From: a virus
IMG/VR virus record: IMGVR_UViG_3300043313_000502
Location: 1-56,391 of that record
Direction: 5' to 3' (one strand)
Length of the DNA stretch: 56,391 bases
Below, one piece after another: positions 37,321 to 45,046 of the stretch (its first letter is position 1; the number at the start of each line of letters is the position of its first letter). The notes under the pieces are model-generated. The model was not told the DNA's origin and made no database searches. It saw nothing but the letters and a program-made list of their open reading frames with translations. The translations under genes and the position numbers were made by a program.

Positions 37321-37537
37321 GCCGCCTCCCCTCCCGGTCGTACATGTTGTGGATGTCCTCGATGGTGTTGGCGCCGCCGGTCAGAGTAGCTAAACACCAG
37401 GCGACTCCCCGCGCCTCGCCCCGCTTGGGTAGATAGATCGCGGCAAGCGTGCTCCCGCCTCCGTGCTCCGCGAGCCACAACTTCAACTCGTCTAGCCTCT
37501 CCCAGCACTCGGCTTCGTACGCTTCGGTCGCTCCCAC
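37313..37537 (-). CDS. Hypothetical small protein
   Basis: The 74-residue product starts at a GTG after GAGAGGAGACGTAAA. It begins MGATEAYEAECWERLDELKL and has a strand-rich middle (STLAAIYLPKRGEARGVAWC). It overlaps the preceding gene by 46 bases. No family is recognised. Confidence 0.68.
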   Translation of the reverse strand: MGATEAYEAECWERLDELKLWLAEHGGGSTLAAIYLPKRGEARGVAWCLATLTGGANTIEDIHNMYDREGRRRA

Positions 37538-37908
37538 TTTACGTCTCCTCTCTTCTCATGCGTGTGGCAGTATATGCCGGAAGGATGCCCGCCCCTGCCT
37601 ACCTCGAACTCCAGGCGGCACGAGCCCGACTTGGACTCGATCGCAAGCGGTCCCCCTCTCCGGGGCGGGGACGCGTCGGGCACCCCGTGAAAGTGGTCGA
37701 GTGTGACCCCTTCTTTCTCAGCCTGCACATGCAACCGGTCGTGGAACGTCTGCCAAGCGATCGGCGCGGCAAGCGAACGCGGCTGTCCTGCCCGCCCCGG
37801 GAGCGACTTGAAGTCAAGCTTCAAGCTATCCGCGTGCCGTAGTTCCATGTGCCTAATAAACGTCTCTTGCCCCAGCATGTTCGCCGGAGGTACGCGCGCA
37901 GTGTTCAT
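37492..37908 (-). CDS. Hypothetical protein
   Basis: The ATG at 37908 gives 138 residues starting MNTARVPPANMLGQETFIRH. The segments PIAWQTFHDRLHVQAEKEGV and FEVGRGGHPSGIYCHTHEKR contain His and Cys that might bind metal. No family is recognised. It is the first gene after the terminator at 37949-37981. Confidence 0.65.
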   Translation of the reverse strand: MNTARVPPANMLGQETFIRHMELRHADSLKLDFKSLPGRAGQPRSLAAPIAWQTFHDRLHVQAEKEGVTLDHFHGVPDASPPRRGGPLAIESKSGSCRLEFEVGRGGHPSGIYCHTHEKRGDVKWERPKRTKPSAGRG

Positions 37909-37948
37909 AGCTACAAACCTATCCGGGAAGTCAGCTGCGGGTAAGGCG

Positions 37949-37981
37949 AAGCGGGGGCGGCCTCGTGAACCGCCCCCGCTT
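37949..37981. terminator. Strong terminator hairpin
   Basis: Arms AAGCGGGGGCGG (37949-37960) and CCGCCCCCGCTT (37970-37981) pair perfectly over 12 bp around nine bases. It lies right after the SSB-like gene and isolates the recombination unit from the next operon. Confidence 0.85.
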
Positions 37982-38005
37982 CTTCTCCGCCCTAGTGGGG
38001 GAGTT

Positions 38006-38545
38006 CTAGAAGGGGTCAGCCCCGTCGTCCACATCGTCGTCTTCTACGTCGTCTTCTACGTCTTCGTCCTCAGGCGGCGTGAGATAGCCGACGAGAGACA
38101 GCGTGGGATTGCCATTCTCGTCTGTGTCCCGCTTGACGTTGATGTAGGCCTCTACTGAGTCGTCTGGTCCGAACTTGACCTTTCCAATCTTCTGGACGAT
38201 GCCCTCTTCATCCACGACCATGCGCTTCATAAAGTCGGTCGACGTGACGCCGATCGCGGCGCAGTACGCCTTGACCCGCCAATTCATAGACTTCATCACG
38301 GCCATGTGGTCGAACAAGGGGCAGCCGTCAAATTTCTTGTGCTCGGGCTTCCACGATCCGTCAAGGACCCAGATGGTTACGAGCTTGGGGTTACCGGCCT
38401 TGCTCTGTTCTTTCTTGGCCCGGCGCTTGAGGAAGCGGTACACCCCGCTCGTCGGCATCGGCCCTGCGTACGGCTGGAAGCTGGATAGCTCTGCACTCTC
38501 AATGTCGTCCTCGGTGAGGTCTCCGCCCCAAGTTACCTTCGGCAT
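38006..38545 (-). CDS. SSB-like single-stranded DNA-binding protein
   Basis: The 179-residue protein has a mixed beta core (KLVTIWVLDGSWKPEHKKFD, then DGCPLFDHMAVMKSMNWRVK) and a long acidic C-terminus ending DDVDDGADPF. An acidic tail with a terminal Pro-Phe is the partner-binding tip of single-stranded DNA-binding proteins. It is directly downstream of the Sak4-like gene, the usual partner of such proteins. The exact family is not certain. Confidence 0.75.
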   Translation of the reverse strand: MPKVTWGGDLTEDDIESAELSSFQPYAGPMPTSGVYRFLKRRAKKEQSKAGNPKLVTIWVLDGSWKPEHKKFDGCPLFDHMAVMKSMNWRVKAYCAAIGVTSTDFMKRMVVDEEGIVQKIGKVKFGPDDSVEAYINVKRDTDENGNPTLSLVGYLTPPEDEDVEDDVEDDDVDDGADPF

Positions 38546-38563
38546 TCGTGTTCCCTTCTGGGT

Positions 38564-39433
38564 TTACGCCGCTTTGCGGCGGGTGGTTTTGGCAGGGGCT
38601 ACAACTGGTGAACCAATGCCTTCGATGCGTCTCAGTAGCTCGGGCATCGTCGCGTCGTCTGTGAACAGCCCGAGCGAGTCAAACTGGTCCTTGGCGAAGT
38701 ACCGGGTCTCCGTCTCCGGGTCGACGTAGTGCCTCCATAGGATGCGGCGGACCTGCGTCGGCTGTTCCCCCTTCGCACCCTTCTTGATCCTCGGCTCCAT
38801 GTACCCCACGACATGCATCAGGCCACAGATGTAGTTCGCGACCTCCCAACCCTTGCCCTGGATGGCAGGCCACGTCATCATGTCGCCATCTTCGTTCTCC
38901 GGACGCATTACATGCGCCGTCATGAACGTGTTCACCGGTAGATCGACTAGCCGAGCCACCCATCCCCTCATGAAATTTTGCGTGTTGAAGTAATCAGGTT
39001 TGTCAGGCAGGTTCCGGTGCGAGCGCGACGCTGGATTACGATCAAACGCCTCCGCTGCATAACCGAGCAGGAACTTATTCCCCATCGTGCTAATGCCATC
39101 CGGAACCACCCAGTCAAATTCCCGGGCGTGCCCGTCCTCTAACCATCGCATGGCAGCGTCCGCTGTGGCCGTGTCGGGGATGATACGGACCTTCCCCTTG
39201 GCTCCCTGCCTGGCTGCCGAGATGTATCCCGGTTCTCCCGCTAGGTAGAGCACGCGACCTGGGAGCGTGCCTGCGAGGACCGTCTTACCGCATCCCGAGT
39301 CCCCGTATACGAGCCAGTTGGCGTACTCTGTCGAATCATGCAGGTCGAACATCGCCGCTTCAAAGTCCGACACGGATACGGCGGGGGGCGGAGCATTCGT
39401 CGCGGCTACCCGCCCGGTCTTCTCAGTCGCCAT
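38564..39433 (-). CDS. Sak4-like RecA-fold ATPase
   Basis: The 289-residue protein has a Walker A GDSGCGKT (44-51), a Walker B region DWVVPDGIST, and VNTFMTAHVMRPENEDGDMM as the sensor part. This is the layout of Sak4-type single-strand annealing ATPases and their RecA-like phage relatives. It probably promotes annealing or pairing with the SSB-like protein encoded next to it. Length and neighbours fit. Confidence 0.85.
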   Translation of the reverse strand: MATEKTGRVAATNAPPPAVSVSDFEAAMFDLHDSTEYANWLVYGDSGCGKTVLAGTLPGRVLYLAGEPGYISAARQGAKGKVRIIPDTATADAAMRWLEDGHAREFDWVVPDGISTMGNKFLLGYAAEAFDRNPASRSHRNLPDKPDYFNTQNFMRGWVARLVDLPVNTFMTAHVMRPENEDGDMMTWPAIQGKGWEVANYICGLMHVVGYMEPRIKKGAKGEQPTQVRRILWRHYVDPETETRYFAKDQFDSLGLFTDDATMPELLRRIEGIGSPVVAPAKTTRRKAA

Positions 39434-39889
39434 CTACCGTCGCCCTCCCGTTGTATACAGGCACACGGCCGACGTGTTCGGACCGAGGACCTCGCGTTCC
39501 GTTCCGGCGTGACCAATAAGGTCTCCGTCGTCCGAAACCCGGCAACCAATAAAGTCTGTGTCATCCTGCACCACCGTGACACGGAAGTTCAGCGTCACGA
39601 TCTGTCCCTGCTTAAAGTGAACCGTGTACGAGACTGGGGACGGACGGACCCTTTCCAGGGGCAATTGAAGAGTCGGGTTAAGCGCAGAGTCTGGGTGTCG
39701 TCCGTGCTGGTCGATTGCGTCGAAGTTCACCTGAACACGTCGCCCCGGAGGGCGGGTGTACGCCTCCACGGTAACGAAATGAACCTTAGACTGCGTCCCG
39801 CCCGGGCCGCCCGTAGGCTCCGGAGCCTGACATGCGCCCGGGGCCGAGACGAACAGGGCGAGCGCCAAGAACTTCCTCAAGCTGCCCAC
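39434..39889 (-). CDS. Predicted secreted or lipoprotein, MmpS-like
   Basis: The 151-residue product begins MGSLRKFLALALFVSAPGAC, a signal peptide that may end in a lipobox-like GAC. The mature part is beta-rich. The end, VTLNFRVTVVQDDTDFIGCR followed by TSAVCLY, has two Cys like actinobacterial MmpS-type secreted proteins. It would face the envelope and could change phage receptors or DNA entry. The relationship is a visual impression. Confidence 0.62.
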   Translation of the reverse strand: MGSLRKFLALALFVSAPGACQAPEPTGGPGGTQSKVHFVTVEAYTRPPGRRVQVNFDAIDQHGRHPDSALNPTLQLPLERVRPSPVSYTVHFKQGQIVTLNFRVTVVQDDTDFIGCRVSDDGDLIGHAGTEREVLGPNTSAVCLYTTGGRR

Positions 39890-40260
39890 CTAACCGAGAT
39901 GTTCCGCTGTGCCAACGCATCCTGGATCTTCAGGAGTCGCTTCTCTCCCATTCCCGGAATCGCGAGGAGCGTCGCACGGTTTGCTTCGGAGAGCGCCCAC
40001 AGGTTGGGGAAGTCCGGGCACAGGTAGGCAACCTCCGGGCACTCCTCGACCATCGCAGCCGTCGGGATCTGTCGGAGCATCTTCTTCACATGCACGGCCG
40101 CCCGAGCTACCTGACTGGCACGCTCATGCTCCGATCGGACATCCTGCAACCAGTGCCTTCCGGTCTTCTGGTGCACGCGAGCCGTAGCGTTCGGGTTGTG
40201 CGCAGTTGTTCTGCGCTCGATCCGACGCCGGTCGCTGCGCGTGAAAATCTTTCCCTCCAT
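39877..40260 (-). CDS. Helix-hairpin-helix DNA-binding protein
   Basis: The 127-residue protein ends with LSEANRATLLAIPGMGEKRL then LKIQDALAQRNI, a clear helix-hairpin-helix with the IPGMG turn. The N-terminal half is basic (FTRSDRRRIERRTTAHNPNA). It probably binds DNA non-specifically and may assist the nearby nuclease or ATPase. Confidence 0.78.
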   Translation of the reverse strand: MEGKIFTRSDRRRIERRTTAHNPNATARVHQKTGRHWLQDVRSEHERASQVARAAVHVKKMLRQIPTAAMVEECPEVAYLCPDFPNLWALSEANRATLLAIPGMGEKRLLKIQDALAQRNISVRWAA

Positions 40261-40262
40261 GA

Positions 40263-40460
40263 TCAGTGAAGCTCGACGGTGACGGTGGCGTGATCGATCC
40301 CCTTGCCGTCGTTCGGAAGAGCGGACTTCTTGATGTATAGCGTCCCAATCACTGGAGTCCCGCCCTCGGGGGGAACCTCCTTGAACCTGATGGTCCCGGG
40401 CGTCTCCTTATCGAGCCTGAAATCTACGTTTATCGTCGTGGGCGCGCTCTTCGCTGACAT
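40263..40460 (-). CDS. Hypothetical small beta-rich protein
   Basis: The ATG at 40460 follows CGAAGGGAACG. The 65-residue product has PTTINVDFRLDKETPGTIRF and TPVIGTLYIKKSALPNDGKG, a regular beta pattern. Small proteins with this look are common next to phage recombination genes, but I cannot assign a function. Confidence 0.7.
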   Translation of the reverse strand: MSAKSAPTTINVDFRLDKETPGTIRFKEVPPEGGTPVIGTLYIKKSALPNDGKGIDHATVTVELH

Positions 40461-40521
40461 GTGCGTTCCCTTCGTAGGTTGTTCGTGTTGTCTGAAGCTA
40501 CCCTCTAGAGAGCGGCTGCCG

Positions 40522-41664
40522 CTACTCTTCCGCCGCGCTCTTCCTGTGGTCTCGGTAGGGGTCACGGATGTCGTACTGCAACGCCTTGAAATCTTCCCAG
40601 TTACCCCCGCGCTCCTTCAGTTCGCACATGGTCTTGTGCGGGCATCCACGACAGTTCCAGATAGAGGGGTTGAGGGTGATGGGGATTCGTCCGTCCCGGT
40701 ATAGCTGTGCGAGCACGGCCTCATCCTGGATCCGGCGAAGCTGCGTCGCTCGCTCTTTAGTTGTTCGATGCACCATATGCCGAACGAACAGCGGGGCGGG
40801 CTGAACCTTCGATCGCTTACCGAGGACAACGATTCCTAGTCGGTCCGCCTCCCTCTCCAGATGAGCCAGCGTCGCCTTCGCATCAACGCCAAATATCGGC
40901 CGTCCTTGCGCACTCTCCGTGATGGAGGTTACATAGTCCGCCTTGATCGGGTTGTTCGTGGCGTACCCTTGCGCGTCGGTTGGGCGGATGTCAGGCAAGC
41001 CCTTGCGCAGGTAGTTGTACTGGATCCCGCGCAGCCGCTCCTTAGGGCCTATGAGGCCCTGCGCGCGCAACGTCTGCGATGCCATTGCCCAGTAGCTCCC
41101 GCCCTGATTGTCCATGGGAAGGTGATCGAGCGAGATGGCCTTGGCGGTCTTGTGCTCTCCCAGTACTACCCAGCCGGTCCGGAGGTCCCGGTACACGAGG
41201 TCATACGTTCCAACGTATCTCGTGAGGAGCGAGCCTTTCTCTGCCTCATAGACTTCCTGCCGGTCCGGCCACGGAATGTCCATCGCAAAGGTCTGCTCCG
41301 GCTGGATAACGTCCATGTGCTCGTCTTCGCCATACAGGTCAATGTATCCCTGAAGCATGATGGTCCCAAGAGTGAGCGCATCGGTGTACTGCGCCACGTC
41401 CTCCTCGGTCGCATCCTTGGTCTTGATGTATTCGATATCCCCGTTGACGTACCGCTGCCACGTCTCGACCGGGTGCGGCCCCCGCTGCAACCCGGGACCG
41501 CAGTACCAAGCGGCTAGCGCCTCATGCTGCCCGATCCCAAACCAGAAATGGTTCGGGCCGGTTCGGGACTTCGGCACCAACCCCTCTCGCCACGACCAGT
41601 ACCACTGCTGAGGACAGGTCCCGAGCGAGGTCCGCTCTGAGGTCCGAAGGGTTGGCGTCGTCAT
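40522..41664 (-). CDS. PD-(D/E)XK exonuclease with iron-sulphur cluster (RecB/Cas4-like)
   Basis: In the 380-residue protein the catalytic part is VGTYDLVYRDLRTGWVVLGE followed by HKTAKAI, giving the D ... E-x-K ligands. The Cys of TSLGTCPQQWYW near the N-terminus, together with WNCRGCPHKTMCEL near the C-terminus, forms the four-Cys iron-sulphur set of AddB/Cas4-like nucleases. It likely resects DNA ends and works with the Sak4-like and SSB-like proteins. Confidence 0.87.
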   Translation of the reverse strand: MTTPTLRTSERTSLGTCPQQWYWSWREGLVPKSRTGPNHFWFGIGQHEALAAWYCGPGLQRGPHPVETWQRYVNGDIEYIKTKDATEEDVAQYTDALTLGTIMLQGYIDLYGEDEHMDVIQPEQTFAMDIPWPDRQEVYEAEKGSLLTRYVGTYDLVYRDLRTGWVVLGEHKTAKAISLDHLPMDNQGGSYWAMASQTLRAQGLIGPKERLRGIQYNYLRKGLPDIRPTDAQGYATNNPIKADYVTSITESAQGRPIFGVDAKATLAHLEREADRLGIVVLGKRSKVQPAPLFVRHMVHRTTKERATQLRRIQDEAVLAQLYRDGRIPITLNPSIWNCRGCPHKTMCELKERGGNWEDFKALQYDIRDPYRDHRKSAAEE

Positions 41665-42107
41665 TTCTTAGGCACCAGATTCCAGGTACCGCAGCCGTCC
41701 GTCTGAAAGCCGCCATCCTTAGCGGAGATTGTGACGCGCATCCGATCGCCCTCGTCTCCAGAGCCGTAGGCAATGATGTCCTCGGCGTTCCCGCTGAAAT
41801 CGTGCAGCCGCTGCCAGAAGCAGAAAGAGAACTCCTTTCTGGGAACGGTCGTGGTATACGTACCCGGCTTAACCTCGTCTGGAATGCTCCAGGTCCCGTC
41901 GCCAAACGACGACACAGCCTTGGAGCTGGGCGCGGATGCCCTCCCAGTCGCGAGGATCCGCGTTGTCTCCAGGCTTGGCTGTTCTGCCCCTGGGCCACGA
42001 GCCAGATCTCCAGTTGGCCGAGTTATGTAGAGACCGGCCCCGCAACACGAGGCAATCCCCAGAATCAGGACCCCCACGCAGAGCGGGATCCAGACCTTTT
42101 TGGACAT
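41661..42107 (-). CDS. Predicted secreted protein of an actinobacterial lipoprotein-like family
   Basis: The ATG at 42107 follows AAAGGAAAAG and gives 148 residues. Residues 1-30 are a signal or membrane segment with a Cys pair (IPLCVGVLILGIASCCGAGL). The mature domain has FGDGTWSIPDEVKPGTYTTT, CFWQRLHDFSG and DGCGTWNLVP. This is the pattern of small secreted actinobacterial proteins with two conserved Cys. A phage copy suggests envelope action, for example exclusion of other phages. This is inferred. Confidence 0.72.
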   Translation of the reverse strand: MSKKVWIPLCVGVLILGIASCCGAGLYITRPTGDLARGPGAEQPSLETTRILATGRASAPSSKAVSSFGDGTWSIPDEVKPGTYTTTVPRKEFSFCFWQRLHDFSGNAEDIIAYGSGDEGDRMRVTISAKDGGFQTDGCGTWNLVPKK

Positions 42108-42170
42108 GACTTTTCCTTTGTTCGTTGGGATTCGAGGAGAACCGGGATCCGCAACGCTAGGCGGGCCGGG

Positions 42171-42221
42171 CCGGATGGGGCGTCCTCGGGGTGGGGACAC
42201 ATGGACGGCCGCCCCATCCGG
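42171..42221. repeat. 11-bp inverted repeat in a 240-base gap
   Basis: CCGGATGGGGC (42171-42181) and GCCCCATCCGG (42211-42221) are perfect inverted copies with 29 bases between them. They lie in the gap 42108-42347, where I find no supported gene. Without a T-run it is a poor terminator. It may be an operator or a leader structure for the gene starting at 42107. Confidence 0.6.
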
Positions 42222-42347
42222 GTCTCCGACTTCACCCACGTGTCAGCTATGACGGGGGATCCACCGGAACCGTTGTTGTGCCCTGCCCACCTTTCTCAAG
42301 GGCGGAACAGCAGTCGCTTTCGGGCACCCGCAACGGCACGGGACGCC

Positions 42348-42758
42348 CTAGAACGGCGTGTCCTCCACCGTGTTGTTGGAGCGCGCCACTGCCTTCTTAG
42401 GAGTCGCCTTGCGCACGCTGCCCGTGCGCGGAGCAGCCTCGGCTGCCGGAGCGGTCTTCCTCGACAAGCTCTTCCCCTTGGCCGGAGTTGCTTCCGGAGC
42501 AGCCTTCGCTGTCTTGGCGGCCTTGACAGGCTTCGGAGCGGGCTCGGTGCGCCGATCGTGATTCGCCTCGCTCCGCTGGTACGTCGGACGAAGGTAGGCA
42601 CCAAGGATCACGCCACGAGCGAACGCATCGGCCTTCGTCTTGGCCGAGTTGGGGTCGTACCCGGTCTCATCCAGCATCCACTCCACGAAAGCGTCGTGCA
42701 TCGGGGTGCCCGGCTTGTCCGCGTACTTGGTAAGATCCTGATCCTGCTCGTCTGCCAT
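42348..42758 (-). CDS. Lys/Ala-rich DNA-binding-like protein with SSB-type acidic tip
   Basis: The 136-residue protein has a folded N-terminal 65 residues (HDAFVEWMLDETGYDPNSAK, then DAFARGVILGAYLRPTYQRS). A Lys/Ala/Pro-rich tail like histone H1 follows (about 72-125), and the protein ends VEDTPF. The basic tail should bind nucleic acid. The acidic last residues ending in Pro-Phe imitate the protein-binding tip of SSB. It is encoded beside the SNF2 helicase and recombination genes. Confidence 0.68.
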   Translation of the reverse strand: MADEQDQDLTKYADKPGTPMHDAFVEWMLDETGYDPNSAKTKADAFARGVILGAYLRPTYQRSEANHDRRTEPAPKPVKAAKTAKAAPEATPAKGKSLSRKTAPAAEAAPRTGSVRKATPKKAVARSNNTVEDTPF

Positions 42759-42802
42759 TCTCGTCTCCCTGGTCTGGTTGCTCGGAGTCTATCGACTCAA
42801 AC

Positions 42803-42988
42803 TCAACTGCCGCGAGGGCCTTCGCTTCGGATTCTGATTCGACGGAGCCGGACCCCGCCCCGGGCCTTCCGCTCCTCTTGCATCCGTTGGTACATCCGGT
42901 ACCGTCCCCGTTCCCGTCTGACGCCGAGCCAGTATCCCAAATACCCAGACGCACCAAGCGCCAAAAGTATCAGGACCAGCCATGCCAT
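42803..42988 (-). CDS. Small membrane protein
   Basis: The ATG at 42988 shares a base with the helicase stop. The 61-residue product is MAWLVLILLALGASGYLGYW followed by a long Arg-rich tail (LGVRRERGRYRMYQRMQEER onward). One N-terminal span with a basic cytoplasmic tail. Function unknown. Confidence 0.72.
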   Translation of the reverse strand: MAWLVLILLALGASGYLGYWLGVRRERGRYRMYQRMQEERKARGGVRLRRIRIRSEGPRGS

Positions 42989-44985
42989 CAGACCCCCTTC
43001 CGGGCCAGCTCAACAACTCGCTTGGAGAACTCTATTCCACGCCGTCCGTCGAGCAAACGTTTGCCGCCCTGATCCAACTCCGAATTAGCCTCGGCGATCG
43101 CCGAGTCGATCGATCCTAGCGAGCGGAGATAGTGGTAGAACACGGGTCGCGGGTTGGACACGCGGTGAATCCGGTCCTCCGCCTGCTCTTGGTCATCCGG
43201 GACCCACGTTTCGTCAAGGAACACCATATGGTCAGCCGAGTCGATCGTGATAGCGACTCCACCCGTTTTGGTCTGGAGAAGCATGATGTGAGGTCCGCCC
43301 CGGGCGTTAAAGTCCTGGATGATCCGATCCCGCTGCACCTGCGAGACGTCTCCGGTGATCGAGCAGGTAGCGATTGGGGAAAGCGCCTCCCTAACCAGGC
43401 CTAGCAGCTTCGTGAACTGGGAGACGATCACAACCTTGCCCGCCGGACTCTCCGGATATCCCATCTCGTCGAGCATCTGGATGATGTACTCGATCTTGTT
43501 GGAGGGCATCTGTGGGATCATGAACTTTCGCAAGACCTCGTGCGTATGCGGCTTGGGTCCGTCACCGTTCGGACACTCCTCGGGGCGGGCACACTTCTCC
43601 TTCACCATGCGCTCCTCGATCCGCCCCGAGGCCGAAGCAAGCTGCTTCAGCCGGGTCAGCTCCGCGAGCACGCCTATGGCGGACAAGTCTCCACCTTCTA
43701 GCGTCGAAACCGAGTCATCGAACATCTGCAGGTAGACCTTCGCCTGTTCGCCCTCCATGGGGAGCCAGACGCCGTGGACCGCCGTCTCGTCGTTTAGCGG
43801 AGTGCCGATATACGTCTTGGGCGGGAGATCCGGCGCGACCTCGGTCTTAGTCCGGCGGAGCACGAGTGCGTCCAGCCCGCGCCAGAGGATCTCCTCACGG
43901 TTCGGTCGGAGGTTCCCGATAGTCCGGCCGTAGCCGTCCGTCCCCACCTCATAGAAAGTCTCCGCCCAGGACCAGAACGCGGAATACTTATCTGGTCGTA
44001 GCCAGTTCAGAGTTCCCCATAGCAGTTCGCCCCGGGAATTGAATGGGGACCCAGTCGAAGCGATCTTCAGACCGTCCTCGCGGACACGAAGCTGGAGCAT
44101 CCCGTTGCGCACCTGAGTCGGGGTCTTGCGTCGTCGGAGCAGCGAGCGCTGAGATTCGTCATTGATGATGGCTCCCCACTCCCGCTCGAACAACTGGGGC
44201 CACTCCATGTCGTGACGCGTCTCTGTCCTGCGCGGGTCGTGCCCGAACCAGTTCCCGTCCGCGTCCTTTTGGCACTGAAGTTTCTTGACATTGGCTACGG
44301 CCGTCTCAGAGCCACACTCGCGGCAGATCCACCAGGACTTGACCCTCGCCATCTCCGGATGCACTACAACCCAGAGAGTGGCGTACAGAGGGCGCGCGAG
44401 GCCTTCTAGTTCTGACCAAACCCGTTCCCGTGCTGCCCGCCCCTCGGGGAAGGTCGCTACGGCCCCGTCGTCGAGCCAGCGGAGCAGTTCCCGCCCCCAG
44501 ACTGCCTCGGTCGCGGTCTTCGGCGCCACGACGAGGTACGGCCCTGGTACGCCGCTCTCCAGTACTCCGCCAATGGCCTGTAAAGTTTTGCCTAATCCCA
44601 TCTCGTCCGCGAGCAGAACTCGCTTCCCCTCTGCGATGAAGCGTGCACCCACGCGCTGGTACGTACGGGCCGAGAAAGCTGCCGATAGGGCCGGGGCTAG
44701 GGCGGGTACCCGGAACAGTTCGGCATCGGCAGACGCTCCGAGCTTCGCCATGCGGACGCCCGTGCCCACCTCTTCCCGGTACCAGGAGGACAGCGACGAG
44801 TCGATCCGGAGCCGCTCTCCGAACCGCTCGCGAAGAAGCAGGCAGGCCGCGACGGAGAGCGGAATTGACCACTCGCCGCTCTTGAGGATGCCCGCCCCTG
44901 GGATCTTGTTCTGCAGTCCGGGCACGTGCGCATCCGAGGACAGCCGGATCCGGCCTCCCACGAGCGCAGCCTTTACGATCTCCAT
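42988..44985 (-). CDS. SNF2-family DNA helicase / translocase
   Basis: The 665-residue protein has a QxxG-like entry (RTYQRVGARFIAEGK), Walker A LLADEMGLGKTLQAIGG, motif II with INDESQR in place of DEAH, motif III ASTGSPFNSRGELLW, and C-terminal motifs VVIVSQFTKLLGL and DDQEQAEDRIHRV. A Cys-x2-Cys pair (ICRECGSETAV) with a later Cys between motifs Ia and II may hold zinc. Phage SNF2 proteins act in replication or recombination. It is the first gene after a terminator. Confidence 0.92.
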   Translation of the reverse strand: MEIVKAALVGGRIRLSSDAHVPGLQNKIPGAGILKSGEWSIPLSVAACLLLRERFGERLRIDSSLSSWYREEVGTGVRMAKLGASADAELFRVPALAPALSAAFSARTYQRVGARFIAEGKRVLLADEMGLGKTLQAIGGVLESGVPGPYLVVAPKTATEAVWGRELLRWLDDGAVATFPEGRAARERVWSELEGLARPLYATLWVVVHPEMARVKSWWICRECGSETAVANVKKLQCQKDADGNWFGHDPRRTETRHDMEWPQLFEREWGAIINDESQRSLLRRRKTPTQVRNGMLQLRVREDGLKIASTGSPFNSRGELLWGTLNWLRPDKYSAFWSWAETFYEVGTDGYGRTIGNLRPNREEILWRGLDALVLRRTKTEVAPDLPPKTYIGTPLNDETAVHGVWLPMEGEQAKVYLQMFDDSVSTLEGGDLSAIGVLAELTRLKQLASASGRIEERMVKEKCARPEECPNGDGPKPHTHEVLRKFMIPQMPSNKIEYIIQMLDEMGYPESPAGKVVIVSQFTKLLGLVREALSPIATCSITGDVSQVQRDRIIQDFNARGGPHIMLLQTKTGGVAITIDSADHMVFLDETWVPDDQEQAEDRIHRVSNPRPVFYHYLRSLGSIDSAIAEANSELDQGGKRLLDGRRGIEFSKRVVELARKGV

Positions 44986-45000
44986 CGTTTCCTCCCATGC

Positions 45001-45038
45001 AAAAGGCGGGGCCGGGGATCTCTCCCTAACCCCGCCTT
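45001..45038 (-). terminator. Rho-independent terminator ahead of the SNF2 gene
   Basis: Arms AAGGCGGGG (45003-45011) and CCCCGCCTT (45030-45038) form the stem. On the minus strand it ends in TTTT after CCCCGCC. It ends the transcript of the DUF2637-like gene, and the SNF2 gene begins 16 bases further on. Confidence 0.85.
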
Positions 45039-45046
45039 CGCGGACC

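Noticed and set aside
42108-42347. Possible tRNA, because of a GGTTC...GAATCCC-like string near 42120-42140
   Set aside because: The string lacks the spacing of a T-arm and no cloverleaf forms around it. I found no tRNA elsewhere in the gaps I read.
41652-43088. Plus-strand open frame of 478 codons
   Set aside because: It runs opposite four well-supported minus-strand genes and across the gap at 42.1-42.3 kb. Composition is that of a shadow frame and there is no ribosome-binding site.
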